DNA of 64,000 nucleotides from Neoechinorhynchus agilis (GCA_051530055.1 CM121341.1:15810001-15874000); one strand, 5' to 3'. Positions 1 through 11,202 are shown, counted from the first letter of the stretch. Translations and numbers: made by a program. The notes: generated by a model from the letters alone, not told the origin.

Positions 1-572
1 GCTTGATAGGAATTTGATTTGACCTATCTATCTTTTTGAACTCTGTTTTCAATATTTGATAACTAATATGAAAGATATCCAATTGTGAATCCAAAACATG
101 CCTTTTAGAAGGGCTTGACGAATGTTCCGAGAAACTCTTGTGATCTCAGAGATACTTTTGTGTAAGTTTTAAAATTTTAATCAAGATTTTTATTATTTAT
201 GGATCGGTCTTACGGCGTTGCTTTTTATAACTCAAAAGGTGTTTCTATCAAATCTAGCTCAAAATTTGGTATTTTATTGATTACAATAAGCTTTCAGGTA
301 GTATATTTTCCACTCGAAGCTGAGCTTTCGTTTATTAAAATACAGCATATTGTATCTGATCCCTAAATATTTGATTTGGATTCATTGGAATACAAAGATA
401 GCGAACACATACTTAAATTCAGATTTATTACTCAGCACTGCAGCAACGCTTTTTCATTTAAAAATAACATAGTCACTTCAAAAACGTGCCGTCGAAGAAA
501 AACGCAACATCAATGAAATTCAAGCTGTCAACCAGTGCTATCGTGATTATTGCCAAGGAGGTTCTAAAATAT
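1..572. other. Left-edge region without a recognised gene
   Basis: AT-rich sequence with stops in all frames. I see no family motif and no clear repeat. It may hold the promoter of the candidate secreted protein that starts at 573. Confidence 0.4.
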
Positions 573-1305
573 TATGAAGAAATACCTGGTGCTATCGTGG
601 CTTCATTTTCTTGCTTGGTATTCCACATTTACCACAATGTCGTTCTGTCAATCCGATGACAACCGTTTCTATGTCGTAGCATATTGAACTCCTGAGTATT
701 TTTACAACATCGTGAGCAGTGAAAAAATATCGAAAGTCAAGAGATAGATATTTCGACGAAGACATTTTAAAGTGTACCTCAATCTCCAGAAAAAAACCAC
801 TATCTGAGAGGAGACTCATGAAAAGTGACGGCATTGCAGTATCCCTTATTCGTGAAAGCGTAAAACCGAAATATATCAAGCAGTTTATCAGCGTGGGACC
901 TCCGATGTACTTTGGAAAACGGACAATTAGCATTTCCGCCTTAATGGCTAAACGGTTAGGAGTAGGAAAACTGGTAGTGAAACAGAATGCAACAAAAAGG
1001 CGAAAGCGTCCTATGAATCTACCACTAATGGTGGGAAGACGATTCATTTTAAATTATACGCAAATGATTATGTCTAAGCGGTCATCCAAAAAGCGCTCAA
1101 AGCAAACACTTTTCATGCCAACTTCCATGACCAGACGAATGCGACCATATAAGAAAAGGAAATTGACCACTGAACGCACTGCAACATCGAACAATAGACC
1201 GCATGCATCAGAAGTTGACATTAAACTCAATGACCTTGTAGTCAGTTCTAACAAATCAATTTCATCTTTAGAATACGGTATGATTCTTAACTATGTCAAA
1301 CTATA
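573..1305 (+). CDS. Candidate two-exon gene: signal-peptide exon plus strongly basic exon
   Basis: An ATG at 573 opens a peptide starting MKKYLVLSWLHFLAWYSTF, which looks like a signal peptide or signal anchor, and the frame stops near 684. From 720 to 1305 a second frame is open for about 195 residues and is rich in Lys and Arg (clusters such as KRRKR, KRSSKKRSK and RRMRPYKKRK). A GTAG..CAG interval of about 45 nt between them has the size of local introns, but I could not find a donor/acceptor pair with matching phase. No family is recognised. It lies just outside the left arm of the TEX2 palindrome, so it is single-copy here. It could be one secreted basic protein, two fragments, or noise. 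Confidence 0.3.
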
Positions 1306-1450
1306 GCCTTAAAATAGTAGCTACTTTAGTTCCTAGTAAGGAGAAAAGAAGCAGCAATATAAATGGGCTCAGGCGACATAAACTAATTTCAGAAAACAAA
1401 CTATCACAAAACAAACTTGACTCAACCACACAAACCGTAGTAAGGCAAAT

Positions 1451-3557
1451 ATGCCAAGATTTAAACCGAGCCTTCGTGTACTCATTCAACGTGCCGTCAT
1501 TGTCTCTATTCTATGTCCGACTTTGTTGGCATTCGCGACAAATGTGCTGTATTTACCTTACTGGTTATCTGGATTCATAGTCGGAAACGCGTTCAGTATT
1601 ATTCTAATGGTCAGCTCCATTTATGTCTATTATTCGTACGTGTACCCACATCCTCCAAATTTTCAATTCACTCACTCTACTAAATTATCGGACATAATAG
1701 AAAACAAAAAATATAATGTAAGTTAAAGCTTTAGCGTCGCAAGGACCAAAACCTCTTTATAGGTCTGGGTAATGCTATCAATAAACGAATCTGCATTTGT
1801 AAAGCCCATTCCTGCGTTCATGTCTATGTCAAACGGCTACTTATCTTTCTATTTGCCTGGAAAAGCTGCGGATGATGGAAAATACTACAACATGGTCGCT
1901 CTGAAAATCATTGATTTGAGAGGTACTTTTAGTTTAATCTTTATCCGAAATTAAAGTCTGAGCAGGAGCACAGTTAGATCTGCCACCCAAACTAAAAAGA
2001 TGGAAATATTGGATGACAAATTTTCCAATAGAAATAAAGGGTCACTCTTTTGTAAGAAAGGAAATTCTCACAACTCGATCAACAGATTCAAAAGGAAATT
2101 CTAATTTTACGCGTTTTTATGACAGTGAATGGAAAGCGATTTATATATTCTTCGAGACGTCCCCAGCGAAAGAGACTTGGTACTTTAGATTTACGGATGC
2201 TTCCAAGCTTGAAAAGGAGAAATCGATTCAAAATACATCGAACCATTTGGGACTAATTCCAAACAAGACAAACTTCAATTCACAACAAAAACAGCATCGA
2301 TTGCAGAACAGAAATAGATTTCAACGAATTACGCAAGACGGTCCGCTGCGTAATAATCAAAAGCTAGGCTCGCCGATGGATCTGGACTTTATAAACGCAA
2401 TGCTTACTCAAATGACAACAGATATTGCACATTCTTTGTTCATTAAAAAGTTTGTGGCCAAATTTATAGAACGGAAAATGATTGGCACTAATGTATGCGA
2501 TTTCCAATTTATGAACGGAAATATAAAGCATGTTGTCTAGGTTCCTTATTTTGTTGACGGCCTTAAGATAGCATCCGTAGACTTCGGACAAACAATTCCG
2601 GTTGTGCAGAAAGTAAGCCGAGGTGAAATGGAAACAGGAACTGGGCTAACAATGTACGTGGACCTAAACTTTGAAGGCGCTTTAAAGTGCGTATTTAAAG
2701 ATGACTGCAACCGTTTCCTAAAACAGAAGCTTTCAGGCTTATGGTATCAACGAAAATCAATATTATAAAACTTCTAAAGTACGGCGAATACTTCAACAAA
2801 ACAGAAAAGAAGGAAGATCTGCCTGATGAAGGCGGAATTGAGAAGGAAATCGAGGAGCTCATCAAGGATCAATCATCGTCAGAGATGATTCAGTCGCAAA
2901 GGTAAAGGAGATAATTGCGTAATTTAGCATAAGAAATTCACACTAAACAGGAGCAATCGGTTGTACGCCCAGATAGGAAAATTTATCAACATTCCGGTTA
3001 TTCAAAAATTATATGGACGATCGACTTTGCTTTCCATTATGCAGCGCATCTCATACACACCGGTTGGAATGCAAGCGATTATCGAGCGGTTCGCCGGGAC
3101 AATTGCATTTCGTTTCCCGTATCCTCCATCAGACAGAGTTTGGTACGTTTAAGATTTCGCCGTCCTTTTTCGTCGCTAATATATCTGGCAGGTACGGTTT
3201 CACAAAGTGCCCGAAATTGGCTTAAGTGTAAACCCGCATTTTGGTAGTACATGGCTAAATATCGACTTTATTACTGATTTTCTAATAAATGCTCTCAAAG
3301 ACGAGGCCCTGGTGAGATTTGTGAGGTTGTTAGTTCTTGAATTTTTGTAATCGCTTCAGTCTCAAATGCTTCTACCAAACATGGACAATATTTATTTGCC
3401 AATGATGGATGACCACGTTCGAATGGAGCGAACGAAACGAAGTGGTGTGCAAAATGAAGACGACTGGTTTCCTTGGACCGAAGGCTTAATTGAATACGAT
3501 GGTCAACCCGTAACTGATGAGGACATCCAAAATATGATCGACTCCTACATGCCGTGA
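1451..3557 (+). CDS. TEX2: TEX2-like SMP-domain lipid-transfer protein, copy A (open)
   Basis: Eight exons join in frame: 1451-1717, 1763-1922, 1966-2492, 2541-2686, 2737-2901, 2951-3146, 3192-3311 and 3360-3557, giving 592 residues. Introns are 43-50 nt. The N-terminus has two hydrophobic segments (about residues 10-33 and 37-62), fitting the ER hairpin of TEX2. A PH-like region follows. An SMP domain fills roughly residues 260-500: VPYFVDGLKIASVDFG, the PPSDRVWY signature and LLPNMDNIYLPMM match human TEX2 in order. SMP proteins of this family move lipids at ER contact sites. The start is the first ATG of the membrane exon and lies only about 30 nt inside the inverted-repeat boundary, so an upstream N-terminal exon could have been lost. 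AATAAA signals occur near 3622 and 3669. Confidence 0.88.
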
Positions 3558-3734
3558 TTAAATGTTTACCGAAATTATTTTTCGTCCCGTTCGAGTGTTT
3601 CGAATGGATAATCACTGTGTTCTAATAAAAACGATCGGTTGATTGAACGAATAGATGGGAATTTCGATTAATAAAGTACTGCCTCAAACAAAGAATTTTC
3701 TTTATCTCGGATGCGGAGGTCGAGGATAATACTA

Positions 3735-3860
3735 ACACGTTTCTTCTTAAAAAAGCACAAAGATTAGGACCATGTACCTGTGGGTCCTCATAAGCACTCG
3801 AGTTCAGAGTTGTTGAAAAAGGCGTATCCGTTCGGGTGGGAATATCCGGTCGGGGGATGT
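3735..3860 (-). repeat. Dispersed repeat B, copy in left arm
   Basis: Read on the minus strand, the segment contains GAGGACCCACAGGTACATGG followed by an AACACG stretch. Similar blocks lie at 7190-7300 (+), 23490-23605 (+) and 25965-26055 (+). It is probably the 3' part of a retroelement; the family is unknown. Confidence 0.55.
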
Positions 3861-4189
3861 CCGTTGGATTGCCCAGTTGAAGCGTAAATAAGTAAATAAA
3901 CTATAGGTCGTAATTGTCAAATTAAATTATCTAAAATTGAGACATCCACTTAGAAAATTAAGCAGCGATTCACGCTATTATCTTCTTAATACCACAGTCA
4001 ATTATCTATCTAAGATATCCTCTAATTCGCAATTCTCTCACGATACTATACCTTTCTGTGCTAACGGAGCTACCAGAACTCATTTTTATATCTGACAACA
4101 ACAACTACAAATATATATTATAAGCACACGTGATAGCGCTCAAAGTTGTGAAACATGGGATTTTTAGTTAATTTTGTTTATGGTTGCAG

Positions 4190-6091
4190 TCAGTAGTTCA
4201 TTCTCTTGACCAATTCCATTTTCTCTTTTTGTCTTAAGAATGACGCGTTTTGTAGCAGGGCCTCACCGAAAATGGGCCGCTGTTTTGGTGGACGACCGCG
4301 ACTAAAAAAGGTTAGGGCAGAAATTGCCCATGTTTTCCAGATAAAATATTGTTTTTTATAACTTAGTTGAAGCCTCGGCGCTCTTGTACAGTAGCGTTTG
4401 GCAGTTATTAAAATTCTTTTAGAAAGTTTCATATCTAACTTTTCATTCAAATTTGCGTTAAAACTGTATCCTAAAATTTTAATTTTGTTAAAACGTAAAT
4501 GACCAACGATGTTGGTTTGATCTAAAATATGTAAAAATTGATTTTTAATTATTAAATTAAGTTTCTTATTTACATATCCGCTGCCCGTTACAGCCATAAT
4601 ATTGGTTTTGCTAGGGTTAAGTTCAATGCCCATGAGTACTGCGTGTTTGTTGATATGGGCTAACAGTTCCTTCAGTAGTATAGGTAATTCCCAGGAGTTG
4701 TTGGTAAATAAAACTGCACTTATATCGTCAGCATATATAAAAATATTGACACCTTCCTTATAGAAATTGGCCATAAATTGCATGGCTATTAGAAATAAAA
4801 TAGGAGATAGTGGGGAGCCCGGTGGTAAACCTTTTTTAGGATAAAAGATTTTATGATCCTCATCGTCATAAAAATAAAAGGACTTGGTGGCTTTAATATC
4901 TTTGATACGAACTACAATATCTTGTGGGAAGTTGAGAAGGACCATGTAGTGCATTCAAAATTGCAGATCAATGTTGCCATACGCTGCGGTAAAATCGAAT
5001 GAAATGAGGCAGCGATACCTAAAATTTTGATATCTAAGGGAATCATAGATGGCTCTTGTTGCAGAAGTTACGGATCTCCCTTGGTAAAAACCGTGGCAGT
5101 TTCGGTTTATAACGTCCTTTTCCCTACAAAATTTCATCAAACGAATGGCAAGAGCTTTCTCATAAAGCGATACTAGGGCGTTCTGAATGGAAATTGGCCT
5201 AAGATCTGAGGAGGAATTGACCACCTTCTTTTTGGCTTTTACGAGAAGAATTCTCCGTGCCAGGTTAATGCTCAACCAATCCTCTCTAGATGCTCTAAGC
5301 ATACAAGAGGCGATTAGGGGTCGGATTGAAGGTTCTATATACCTTAGGCATTTACTAGAAGCACAAAAATTATTTGATGACAACTTTATCATACTTCCCC
5401 ATGCTTTTAAAATATCATCCATATGCAAATCTCCTTCATTTAATGATCGCAATAGTGGGAGGGTTAGCCAATCATTAGTAGGGGAAACATTTGTTGCTCC
5501 AACGGAGAGTTTGCCTAAAATGTCGTACAATACCACCTTATACGATGAAGACCTGATCCATCTTGAAGCTTTGTCCTTCCATTTGATAAATTTCGAATTC
5601 TTCAAAACCCGCCAAAAGGATTTCGTAGAGGAGGAAAGATTCTTCATTACTCTACGATGTTGTTGCAAATGCAGATTATAATTGCAAGCCCAGTATTTGT
5701 TGGACCAAAACTTTTGCGTGGGAGCATCCTGATGCATGTTTGCTTTTTTAATTTGGGATGCACAGTATTTAAGATAGTTTGAGGTAACTGCTCCTCTTGA
5801 AAAATGATTGGGAATAGATAAAAACTTGTTTGAGAGATTAAAAAGTAAAGAATTCCATTCCGGGAGATTCAGAAATTCGTGAAGGGAGCGTTTAATGGCG
5901 AAATTGAAAAAAGCTACGTTAATGGGCGAAAACCGGAATCTGCGGCTTAAAGACTTGTCGCTGGATAAGTACCATGTCATCAGATCATGATAGCATGCTT
6001 CCGATAAATCGCATTGTTTTGCAACTGTAATGCTTTCCTGTCGGTTGGATGGGACAGCAATTTTGCCGTGTGTCACCCTCTGAGCGATCAC
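4190..6091 (-). pseudogene. Non-LTR-type reverse transcriptase gene with one in-frame TGA
   Basis: A frame of 633 codons runs from ATG at 6091 to the stop at 4190, interrupted once by TGA at 4955-4957. RT motifs appear in order: LRPISIQNALVSLYEKAL, motif A SFDFTAAYGNID just before the TGA, GLPPGSPLSPILF, and the catalytic FIYADDI. About 290 residues precede the RT core. After it comes a short tail with FFSRGRPPKQRP. No apurinic-like or restriction-like endonuclease domain is visible. The gene sits alone in the unique centre of the palindrome. The related element at 54.1-56.0 kb shares the tail motif (FFGRGRPPDVR). The TGA could be a true nonsense mutation, readthrough or an assembly error. 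Called a pseudogene because the TGA separates motif A from the YADD box. Confidence 0.75.
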
Positions 6092-6095
6092 TGAG

Positions 6096-6125
6096 AAGGT
6101 GCCTCCGTATGTCCGGAGGTACCTT
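6096..6125. repeat. Short hairpin just upstream of the RT start
   Basis: An 11-of-12 inverted repeat (AAGGTGCCTCCG and CGGAGGTACCTT) closes a 5-6 nt loop within 5-35 nt of the RT start codon at 6091. In the RNA of the RT gene it would form a stable stem before the AUG. Confidence 0.6.
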
Positions 6126-6762
6126 AATTTTCAGTTAGTTGGATTGCCGTATACCATCCTCCGTCGCAACACTAGGTGGTTGCGAATTGAACGCACAATG
6201 AATAGCGTTTTAGTGTCCTTTCAACTGATCGTCGACCAATAGGCAGCAACAAAGGATTCTTGCAGTTCAAAATATTCATATACGAATGAACCTGCAGGTG
6301 TTTTGAATTTGATACTCTTCGCTTACTACGGATTGATGGCGAAACGGCAACTTCACCTTGATGCATAAAACAATTTCTTGTACTCTTTACTTGACAATGT
6401 GAACGTATAATGATATCACGCATTAAGTTACTTTTCCCAAAAATATGTCCCGTTTACTAACCGGAATTTCGTGCATTCATTATTTTTAAGAAATTTGATT
6501 ACTCTCTTTATTAATTTTATTACACTCCCAGCGTCATTCATGACCTAGCTCGCAACCGGTGCATAATGCTGGCAGCGTTTCCTCGCCGGAGAGCCATGTT
6601 TATTATCTGAGGAAAGTCTTACTCCTGTAATCGCTTCCCTCATTCGACGGTCCAATTTGTCACATTGTTCAGGCCAAATTTGCGTAGAGGAAGGAAAGTA
6701 TGATAGCATTACGTCAGTCCGATCGTTACGCACATGTACACAAATGTGTGAATGCGTGGATA
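6126..6762. other. Unique centre of palindrome upstream of the RT gene
   Basis: No recognised gene. Short frames exist on both strands but carry no family motif. It is probably 5' leader of the RT element plus target DNA. Confidence 0.4.
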
Positions 6763-6853
6763 GAGAGTTGTTGTCAGATATAAAAATGAGTTCTGGTAGC
6801 TCCGTTAGCACAGAAAGGTATTGTATCGTGAGAGAATTGCGAATTAGAGGAAG

Positions 6854-7018
6854 TTTTTATTTTTTTTAGTTTTTTTTAAGAGCATACATAATTTATAGTT
6901 TCTTCGACGCCCCTATTCATCGGCGCAGGCCAAAATGCTAGCCGCATTGCCCCGCTGCACCGCAATGCTTATTTTTTGGGCTAGGAACGAAGTCGATCTT
7001 GGCTCTCCAGTCGCCATA
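6854..7018 (-). mobile_element. 5'-truncated retroelement insertion with A-rich tail
   Basis: This 165-bp block is absent from the left arm. On the minus strand it encodes GEPRSTSFLAQKISIAVQRG followed by NAASILACADE and a stop. That is the C-terminal end of the RPDG-type retroelement protein seen at 10.7, 40.0 and 47.0 kb. Downstream it ends in an A-rich tail (6854-6880 as T-rich plus strand). A truncated 5' end with an A-rich 3' tail is typical of target-primed LINE insertion. Confidence 0.72.
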
Positions 7019-7463
7019 ATTGACTGTGGTATTAAGAAGATAATAGCGTGAATCGCTGCTTAATTTTCTAAGTGGATGTCTCAATTTTAGATAAGTTAAT
7101 TTGACAATTACGACCTATAGTTTATTTACTTATTTACGCTTCAACTGGGCAATCCAACGGACATCCCCCGACCGGATATTCCCACCCGAACGGATACGCC
7201 TTTTTCAACAACTCTGAACTCGAGTGCTTATGAGGACCCACAGGTACATGGTCCTAATCTTTGTGCTTTTTTAAGAAGAAACGTGTTAGTATTATCCTCG
7301 ACCTCCGCATCCGAGATAAAGAAAATTCTTTGTTTGAGGCAGTACTTTATTAATCGAAATTCCCATCTATTCGTTCAATCAACCGATCGTTTTTATTAGA
7401 ACACAGTGATTATCCATTCGAAACACTCGAACGGTACGAAAAATAATTTCGGTAAACATTTAA

Positions 7464-9571
7464 TCACGGCATGTAGGAGTCGATCATATTTTGGATGTCC
7501 TCATCAGTTACGGGTTGACCATCGTATTCAATTAAGCCTTCGGTCCAAGGAAACCAGTCGTCTTCATTTTGCACACCACTTCGTTTCGTTCGCTCCATTC
7601 GAACGTGGTCATCCATCATTGGCAAATAAATATTGTCCATGTTTGGTAGAAGCATTTGAGACTGAAGCGATTACAAAAATTCAAGAACTAACAACCTCAC
7701 AAATCTTACCAGGGCCTCGTCTTTGAGAGCATTTATTAGAAAATCAGTAATAAAGTCGATATTTAGCCATGTACTACCAAAATGCGGGTTTACACTTAAG
7801 CCAATTTCGGGCACTTTAGTGAAACCGTACCTGCCAGATATATTAGCGACGAAAAAGGACGGCGAAATCTTAAACGTACCAAACTCTGTCTGATGGAGGA
7901 TACGGGAAACGAAATGCAATTGTCCCGGCGAACCGCTCGATAATCACTTGCATTCCAACCGGTGTGTATGAGATGCGCTGCATAATGGAAAGCAAAGTCG
8001 ATCGTCCATATAATTTTTGAATAACCGGAATGTTGATAAATTTTCCTATCTGGGCGTACAACCGATTGCTCCTGTTTAGTGTGAATTTCTTATGCTAAAT
8101 TACGCAATTATCTCCTTTACCTTTGCGACTGAATCATCTCTGACGATGATTGATCCTTGATGAGCTCCTCGATTTCCTTCTCAATTCCGCCTTCATCAGG
8201 CAGATCTTCCTTCTTTTCTGTTTTGTTGAAGTATTCGCCGTACTTTAGAAGTTTTATAATATTGATTTTCGTTGATACCATAAGCCTGAAAGCTTCTGTT
8301 TTAGGAAACGGTTGCAGTCATCTTTAAATACGCACTTTAAAGCGCCTTCAAAGTTTAGGTCCACGTACATTGTTAGCCCAGTTCCTGTTTCCATTTCACC
8401 TCGGCTTACTTTCTGCACAACCGGAATTGTTTGTCCGAAGTCTACGGATGCTATCTTAAGGCCGTCAACAAAATAAGGAACCTAGACAACATGCTTTATA
8501 TTTCCGTTCATAAATTGGAAATCGCATACATTAGTGCCAATCATTTTCCGTTCTATAAATTTGGCCACAAACTTTTTAATGAACAAAGAATGTGCAATAT
8601 CTGTTGTCATTTGAGTAAGCATTGCGTTTATAAAGTCCAGATCCATCGGCGAGCCTAGCTTTTGATTATTACGCAGCGGACCGTCTTGCGTAATTCGTTG
8701 AAATCTATTTCTGTTCTGCAATCGATGCTGTTTTTGTTGTGAATTGAAGTTTGTCTTGTTTGGAATTAGTCCCAAATGGTTCGATGTATTTTGAATCGAT
8801 TTCTCCTTTTCAAGCTTGGAAGCATCCGTAAATCTAAAGTACCAAGTCTCTTTCGCTGGGGACGTCTCGAAGAATATATAAATCGCTTTCCATTCACTGT
8901 CATAAAAACGCGTAAAATTAGAATTTCCTTTTGAATCTGTTGATCGAGTTGTGAGAATTTCCTTTCTTACAAAAGAGTGACCCTTTATTTCTATCGGAAA
9001 ATTTGTCATCCAATATTTCCATCTTTTTAGTTTGGGTGGCAGATCTAACTGTGCTCCTGCTCAGACTTTAATTTCGGATAAAGATTAAACTAAAAGTACC
9101 TCTCAAATCAATGATTTTCAGAGCGACCATGTTGTAGTATTTTCCATCATCCGCAGCTTTTCCAGGCAAATAGAAAGATAAGTAGCCGTTTGACATAGAC
9201 ATGAACGCAGGAATGGGCTTTACAAATGCAGATTCGTTTATTGATAGCATTACCCAGACCTATGAAGAGGTTTTGGTCCTTGCGACGCTAAAGCTTTAAC
9301 TTACATTATATTTTTTGTTTCCTATTATGTCCGATAATTTAGTAGAGTGAGTGAATTGAAAATTTGGAGGATGTGGGTACACGTACGAATAATAGACATA
9401 AATGGAGCTGACCATTAGAATAATACTGAACGCGTTTCCGACTATGAATCCAGATAACCAGTAAGGTAAATACAGCACATTTGTCGCGAATGCCAACAAA
9501 GTCGGACATAGAATAGAGACAATGACGGCACGTTGAATGAGTACACGAAGGCTCGGTTTAAATCTTGGCAT
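7464..9571 (-). pseudogene. TEX2: TEX2-like gene, copy B, frameshifted
   Basis: Inverted copy of the left gene with the same eight exons: 9305-9571, 9100-9259, 8530-9056, 8336-8481, 8121-8285, 7876-8071, about 7710-7830 and 7464-7661. In exon 7 an extra base near 7818 changes TTTCACAAAGTG to TTTCACTAAAGTG, giving an immediate TAA and removing the last approximately 100 residues including LLPNMDNIY. Two substitutions elsewhere change Glu to Gly and Ala to Val. Splice sites are otherwise intact. Either this arm has begun to decay or the base is an assembly error; copy A would then be the functional gene. Confidence 0.8.
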
Positions 9572-9603
9572 ATTTGCCCCTTACTACCGGTTTGTGTGGT
9601 TGA

Positions 9604-10373
9604 GTCCATTGTTAATAAAGAATTATCAAAGACGTTTTCTGATCTATTGTGGTCCTTAAAGCACTCTTGGTCATTAGGTTTATCATCAGGTGTTCCTAAT
9701 TTCAGTTTTTTCGCAGAGTAAATATATTAAAGTTAAATTCAACGTTGATTTATACTACCTTTTGTAGTCGGGAAAGACTGTTTATAATGTAGAACCAGGT
9801 TAGGAGCGGTATTCTTCACGCTCACTGCTTTTCTTCGTTCTCTAACCAATAATTGTTTTCTTCTTAGCCACCTGAGCTTACATGACCGCAATCTTTTCCC
9901 CATGCTTAGCGATTCGGATGCCTTTTGTTTAAATTACTAAGAATTCGTCTCTATATCGTACAGTAGGATGTGTGTTTACGAGCTCGTTGGCTCCTCCCAT
10001 ACTTCGTGTTACTCACATAACTACAACAAAACTTTTAAAATTTCACTGATTGTGAATAGAAAGGAAAATACATGCGTTCGAACTCCGAATTCCCTGTACT
10101 TTTGTCGATTACACCATTAAAAGATATATTCGCTAAACATGATTGATCGCTTTTTGTAATACTATAAATTTTTCCCATTACATTTTAATATACTCCAGTT
10201 CTCATCCAGTTATACGCTTGTCGCGCTGGAGCAAGTGTAAACAACAATTATCGTTTCATTTCCAAAAGTTTTTTATTTCATGAAAAAATGTCTTGATTTT
10301 ATACAGCTTAACATCCATTTTTCGTTCAATTTATTAAGGATCGGTTAATGATTTGAATTATTTAGGTCTTCAT
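9604..10373. other. Intergenic, nothing recognised
   Basis: AT-rich DNA right of the palindrome. No coding signature or repeat identified. Confidence 0.4.
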
Positions 10374-10492
10374 CCTGTAAATAATTTTTCATTAAAAACG
10401 TTTCGAACCTCGTCGTCTTTTAATAGCTAACAAACTGATGATGAACCCGACGAGGTTGAAACGCTTTTAACAAAAAATTATTTACCGGGTAT
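10374..10492. repeat. Foldback with hammerhead-like core
   Basis: Arms of about 43 nt (10374-10416 and 10449-10492) pair imperfectly. The segment around 10436-10470 reads CTGATGA, a hairpin AACC..GGTT, then GAAAC, which resembles the conserved hammerhead core associated with Penelope-like elements. Two extra bases lie between CTGATGA and the stem, so cleavage activity is not certain. Confidence 0.5.
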
Positions 10493-10639
10493 TAATTCTA
10501 ATCATATATCCGGGTATCTCTTCACATGTCGACATCGGCTAATGAATATTCTACTGTTTTGCTTCCATCTCGCAAAGATCTGAACCTCAGGATCATTGCC
10601 AGCTATTAAGGTATAACCGCACTCATTTTCAACGTAAGT

Positions 10640-11202
10640 GGATATTTTAAACGTCGGTGCGATGAGACAGTGAACTGTTCGGGAACTCACGGCCTTGACT
10701 TCAAGTGTTCAAATGCTCGCCATGCACGGTACTCAGCAGTCAACCGCATAATTAAGAAAGCCCTCTCAACGGTCGGTTTTTCCGCTCGACTCGAACCAGT
10801 CGGACTTTCCAGCAACTACGGTAAACGCCCTGATGGAGCGACTCTTCTCCCATGGTGTTTCGGAAAATACTGGTTTGGGATTTTACTTGCCTCAACACGC
10901 TCGCGGCGTCCCACTTACGGAATGCTACTTCAAAGCCGGGAGCAGTCGCCAGCCTCAGCGAGGAAAAGAAGCGGTATAAGTACTCCTCGCTCGATGAGCA
11001 TCAATATATATTAATCCCGATTGCGGTGGAAATGCTGGGATGCCTCGAAAAGGAAGCCGATTACTTCCTTCCCCGACTGGGAAAGATGCTGAAATATGCC
11101 ACGGGCGACATGCGCTCTAGCAGCTTCCTGATGCAGCGAATCAGCGCGGTGATCCAACGCGGTAATGCCGCGGCCATCAAGAAAGCTGGCGAACGATCAT
11201 GA
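10640..11202 (+). pseudogene. Fragment of RPDG-type retroelement protein, frameshifted
   Basis: Two overlapping frames together give GTHGLDFKCSNARHARYSAV, LEPVGLSSNYGKRPDG, then KILVWDFTCLNTLAASHL, PIAVEMLG and SAVIQRGNAAA. The order RPDG..W..GK..WD resembles a PD-(D/E)XK-like nuclease core found at the C-terminal end of some metazoan retroelement proteins; that assignment is inference. A frameshift near 10860 and the missing RT mark it as a decayed fragment. Confidence 0.6.

Larger units (their letters stand above)
1419..4106. repeat. Left arm of large inverted repeat (palindrome)
   Basis: This stretch matches 6763-9603 in reverse complement. Paired positions sum to 11022 out to about 3190 and to 11021 further in, because the right arm has one extra base. 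The outer breakpoint lies about 30 nt upstream of the TEX2 start. Similarity continues inward to 4003, is broken by a 13-base replacement opposite a 165-bp insertion in the right arm, and resumes at about 4018-4106. The arms differ only by scattered substitutions and single-base indels. Confidence 0.93.
6763..9603. repeat. Right arm of large inverted repeat (palindrome)
   Basis: Reverse complement of 1419-4106, with one extra insertion (6854-7018) and small indels. Outer homology ends at about 9603, where the left-arm and right-arm flanks diverge completely. Confidence 0.93.

Noticed and set aside
592-1047. 151-codon minus frame opposite the basic exon
   Set aside because: Antisense shadow of the Lys/Arg-rich frame; no family signature.
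2520-2545. In-frame TAG in TEX2 before VPYF
   Set aside because: It is the end of a 48-nt intron (GTATGC..GTCTAG); splicing gives GTN-VPYF as in the family.
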